Assembly: GCA_025938035.1 (NCBI GenBank)
Contig: JAICQE010000028.1
Location: forward strand, 1-30,607
From: Vicinamibacteria bacterium
GTDB lineage: Bacteria; Acidobacteriota; Vicinamibacteria; Vicinamibacterales; UBA2999
Length of the DNA stretch: 30,607 bases
Direction: 5' to 3'
Shown piece after piece: positions 29,770 to 30,607 of this stretch; positions within the stretch are counted from its first letter, which is position 1, and each line of letters opens with the position of its first letter. A program made the position numbers and the translations under genes. The notes beneath the pieces were generated by a model. It had not been told where the DNA came from, ran no database searches, and saw only the letters and a list, made by a program, of their open reading frames with translations.

Positions 29770-30607
29770 ATGCGCTCCATGTCGATTTCCGCGATCTTGG
29801 TCACCATCGGACTGTCGGCCACCGTGGCGCAGACCCCGAACCCACCGGCGTTCGAGGTCGTTTCGGTGAAGCCAAATACCTCAGTCGGTGAAAGTGGAAT
29901 GATTTCGTCTCCGAATGCACCCGGCCAGCTCCGGGTGACCAACATTCCGCTGCGAGCGATTCTCGTGCACGCCTACCAACTGCGCGACTACCAGATCGTC
30001 GGTGCGCCGGACTGGACCCGTACCGCACGATTCGACATTACGGCGAAGTTCCCCGACGGGATCGATCAGGCGATGCATTACTTCCCCATGATGCAGCGAC
30101 TGCTCGTTGATCGCTTTCAGCTGAAGGCGCGACGGGAGACTCGTGAGCAGCCGATTTACCGCCTGGTTCGTGCTCGCGGCGACGGCCGCCTGGGCGCTCA
30201 GCTGATCCCTTCGACCGTTGATTGTGAGAAGTGGCTTGCAGAAGGCCGTCCGCAACTCGGCGCCGGCGGCCCCAGCGCTGTTGCGCCGGACGGCAAGCGC
30301 CCTGCCTGCGCGTTCATCGCGCAGCGCAATTTCTTAACGGCCGGTACTCAGGCCATCGGCCGGCTTGCGCAGCTGCTCGAGAGCCGTGTCGGTCGGCCTG
30401 TTGTCGATGCGACCGAACTACAAGGAAAATTCGACATTGACTTGAAATGGGACGCCCTGACAAACGCGGATCTGCAGTCCGCTGGTCAGCCAGCGGGCGT
30501 TGCGCCGCCAGCTCTCGGTGTATCAATTTTTGCGGCACTCGAAGAACAGCTTGGGCTGAAGCTTGAATCGGCCCGCGGCCCCGTTGAAGTGCTGGCGATT
30601 GAATCGA
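29770..30607 (+). CDS. TIGR03435-family secreted protein (cut by window end)
   Basis: At least 279 residues, running off the right edge in frame. The signal peptide is MRSMSISAILVTIGLSATVA. The family blocks are all present: FEVVSVKPNTS, IPLRAILVHAYQLRDYQI, GAPDWTRTARFDITAKFPD, MMQRLLVDRFQLKARRE, QPIYRLVRA, VVDATELQGKFDIDLKW and EEQLGLKLESARGPVEVL. It is a paralogue of the 10566 protein, whose end reads DEQLGLRLERTRGPVQVL, so only a few C-terminal residues are missing here. GGAGG precedes ATG 29770. Function unknown. Confidence 0.88.
   Translation, partial: MRSMSISAILVTIGLSATVAQTPNPPAFEVVSVKPNTSVGESGMISSPNAPGQLRVTNIPLRAILVHAYQLRDYQIVGAPDWTRTARFDITAKFPDGIDQAMHYFPMMQRLLVDRFQLKARRETREQPIYRLVRARGDGRLGAQLIPSTVDCEKWLAEGRPQLGAGGPSAVAPDGKRPACAFIAQRNFLTAGTQAIGRLAQLLESRVGRPVVDATELQGKFDIDLKWDALTNADLQSAGQPAGVAPPALGVSIFAALEEQLGLKLESARGPVEVLAIES

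Overview
The window looks like chromosomal DNA of a GC-rich soil bacterium, most likely an acidobacterium of the Vicinamibacteria type. The main clues are two TIGR03435-type secreted proteins (a family expanded in soil Acidobacteria), the overall gene content, and short hairpin repeats at 4146-4228. The taxonomic call is an inference from gene families, not from a marker gene. No tRNA, rRNA, CRISPR array, integrase or transposase was seen.

Left part (1-5.6 kb): the damaged 3' end of an unknown gene; a tight operon of a 4-hydroxy-2-oxoglutarate aldolase-like enzyme, an alanine-glyoxylate-type aminotransferase and a monofunctional peptidoglycan glycosyltransferase; a zinc-metallopeptidase-like protein; a triplet of REP-like hairpins; and, on the minus strand, a methyltransferase behind a truncated membrane glycosyltransferase. 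From 5.67 to 9.91 kb is a plus-strand run of tailoring-type genes: a CmoA-like methyltransferase, an MFS transporter and two O-methyltransferases.

Middle part (9.9-15.8 kb): a small helical protein, then a 300-bp gene graveyard (10.20-10.50 kb). It holds three decayed pieces whose intact relatives lie at 13.97, 19.97 and 22.86 kb. A TIGR03435 gene follows. Facing it is a minus-strand operon of a membrane VKOR/DsbA-like protein that lacks its redox cysteines, an intact CQYC DsbA-like thioredoxin and a secreted 10-cysteine mini-protein. An unknown gene and a Gfo/Idh/MocA dehydrogenase come next, followed by GlgX (15.8-18.0 kb).

Right part (18-30.6 kb): two paralogous secreted proteins with near-identical leader layout flank a response regulator. 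Then comes an operon-like series of sulfotransferase, MFS transporter, free-standing adenylation enzyme, carrier protein and condensation enzyme. These form a minimal NRPS in trans with no thioesterase. Directly downstream are two paralogous secreted six-cysteine peptides with conserved spacing, a short S26 signal peptidase, a membrane-anchored protein, a propeller-like lipoprotein and a second TIGR03435 gene cut by the window edge.

The most unusual content is the set of three small disulfide-rich secreted peptides in two different gene contexts: one with a dedicated oxidative-folding pair, the other with a stand-alone NRPS trio and its own signal peptidase. I recognise neither arrangement as a described system. 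Functional links between the NRPS genes and the peptides are inference from gene order only.
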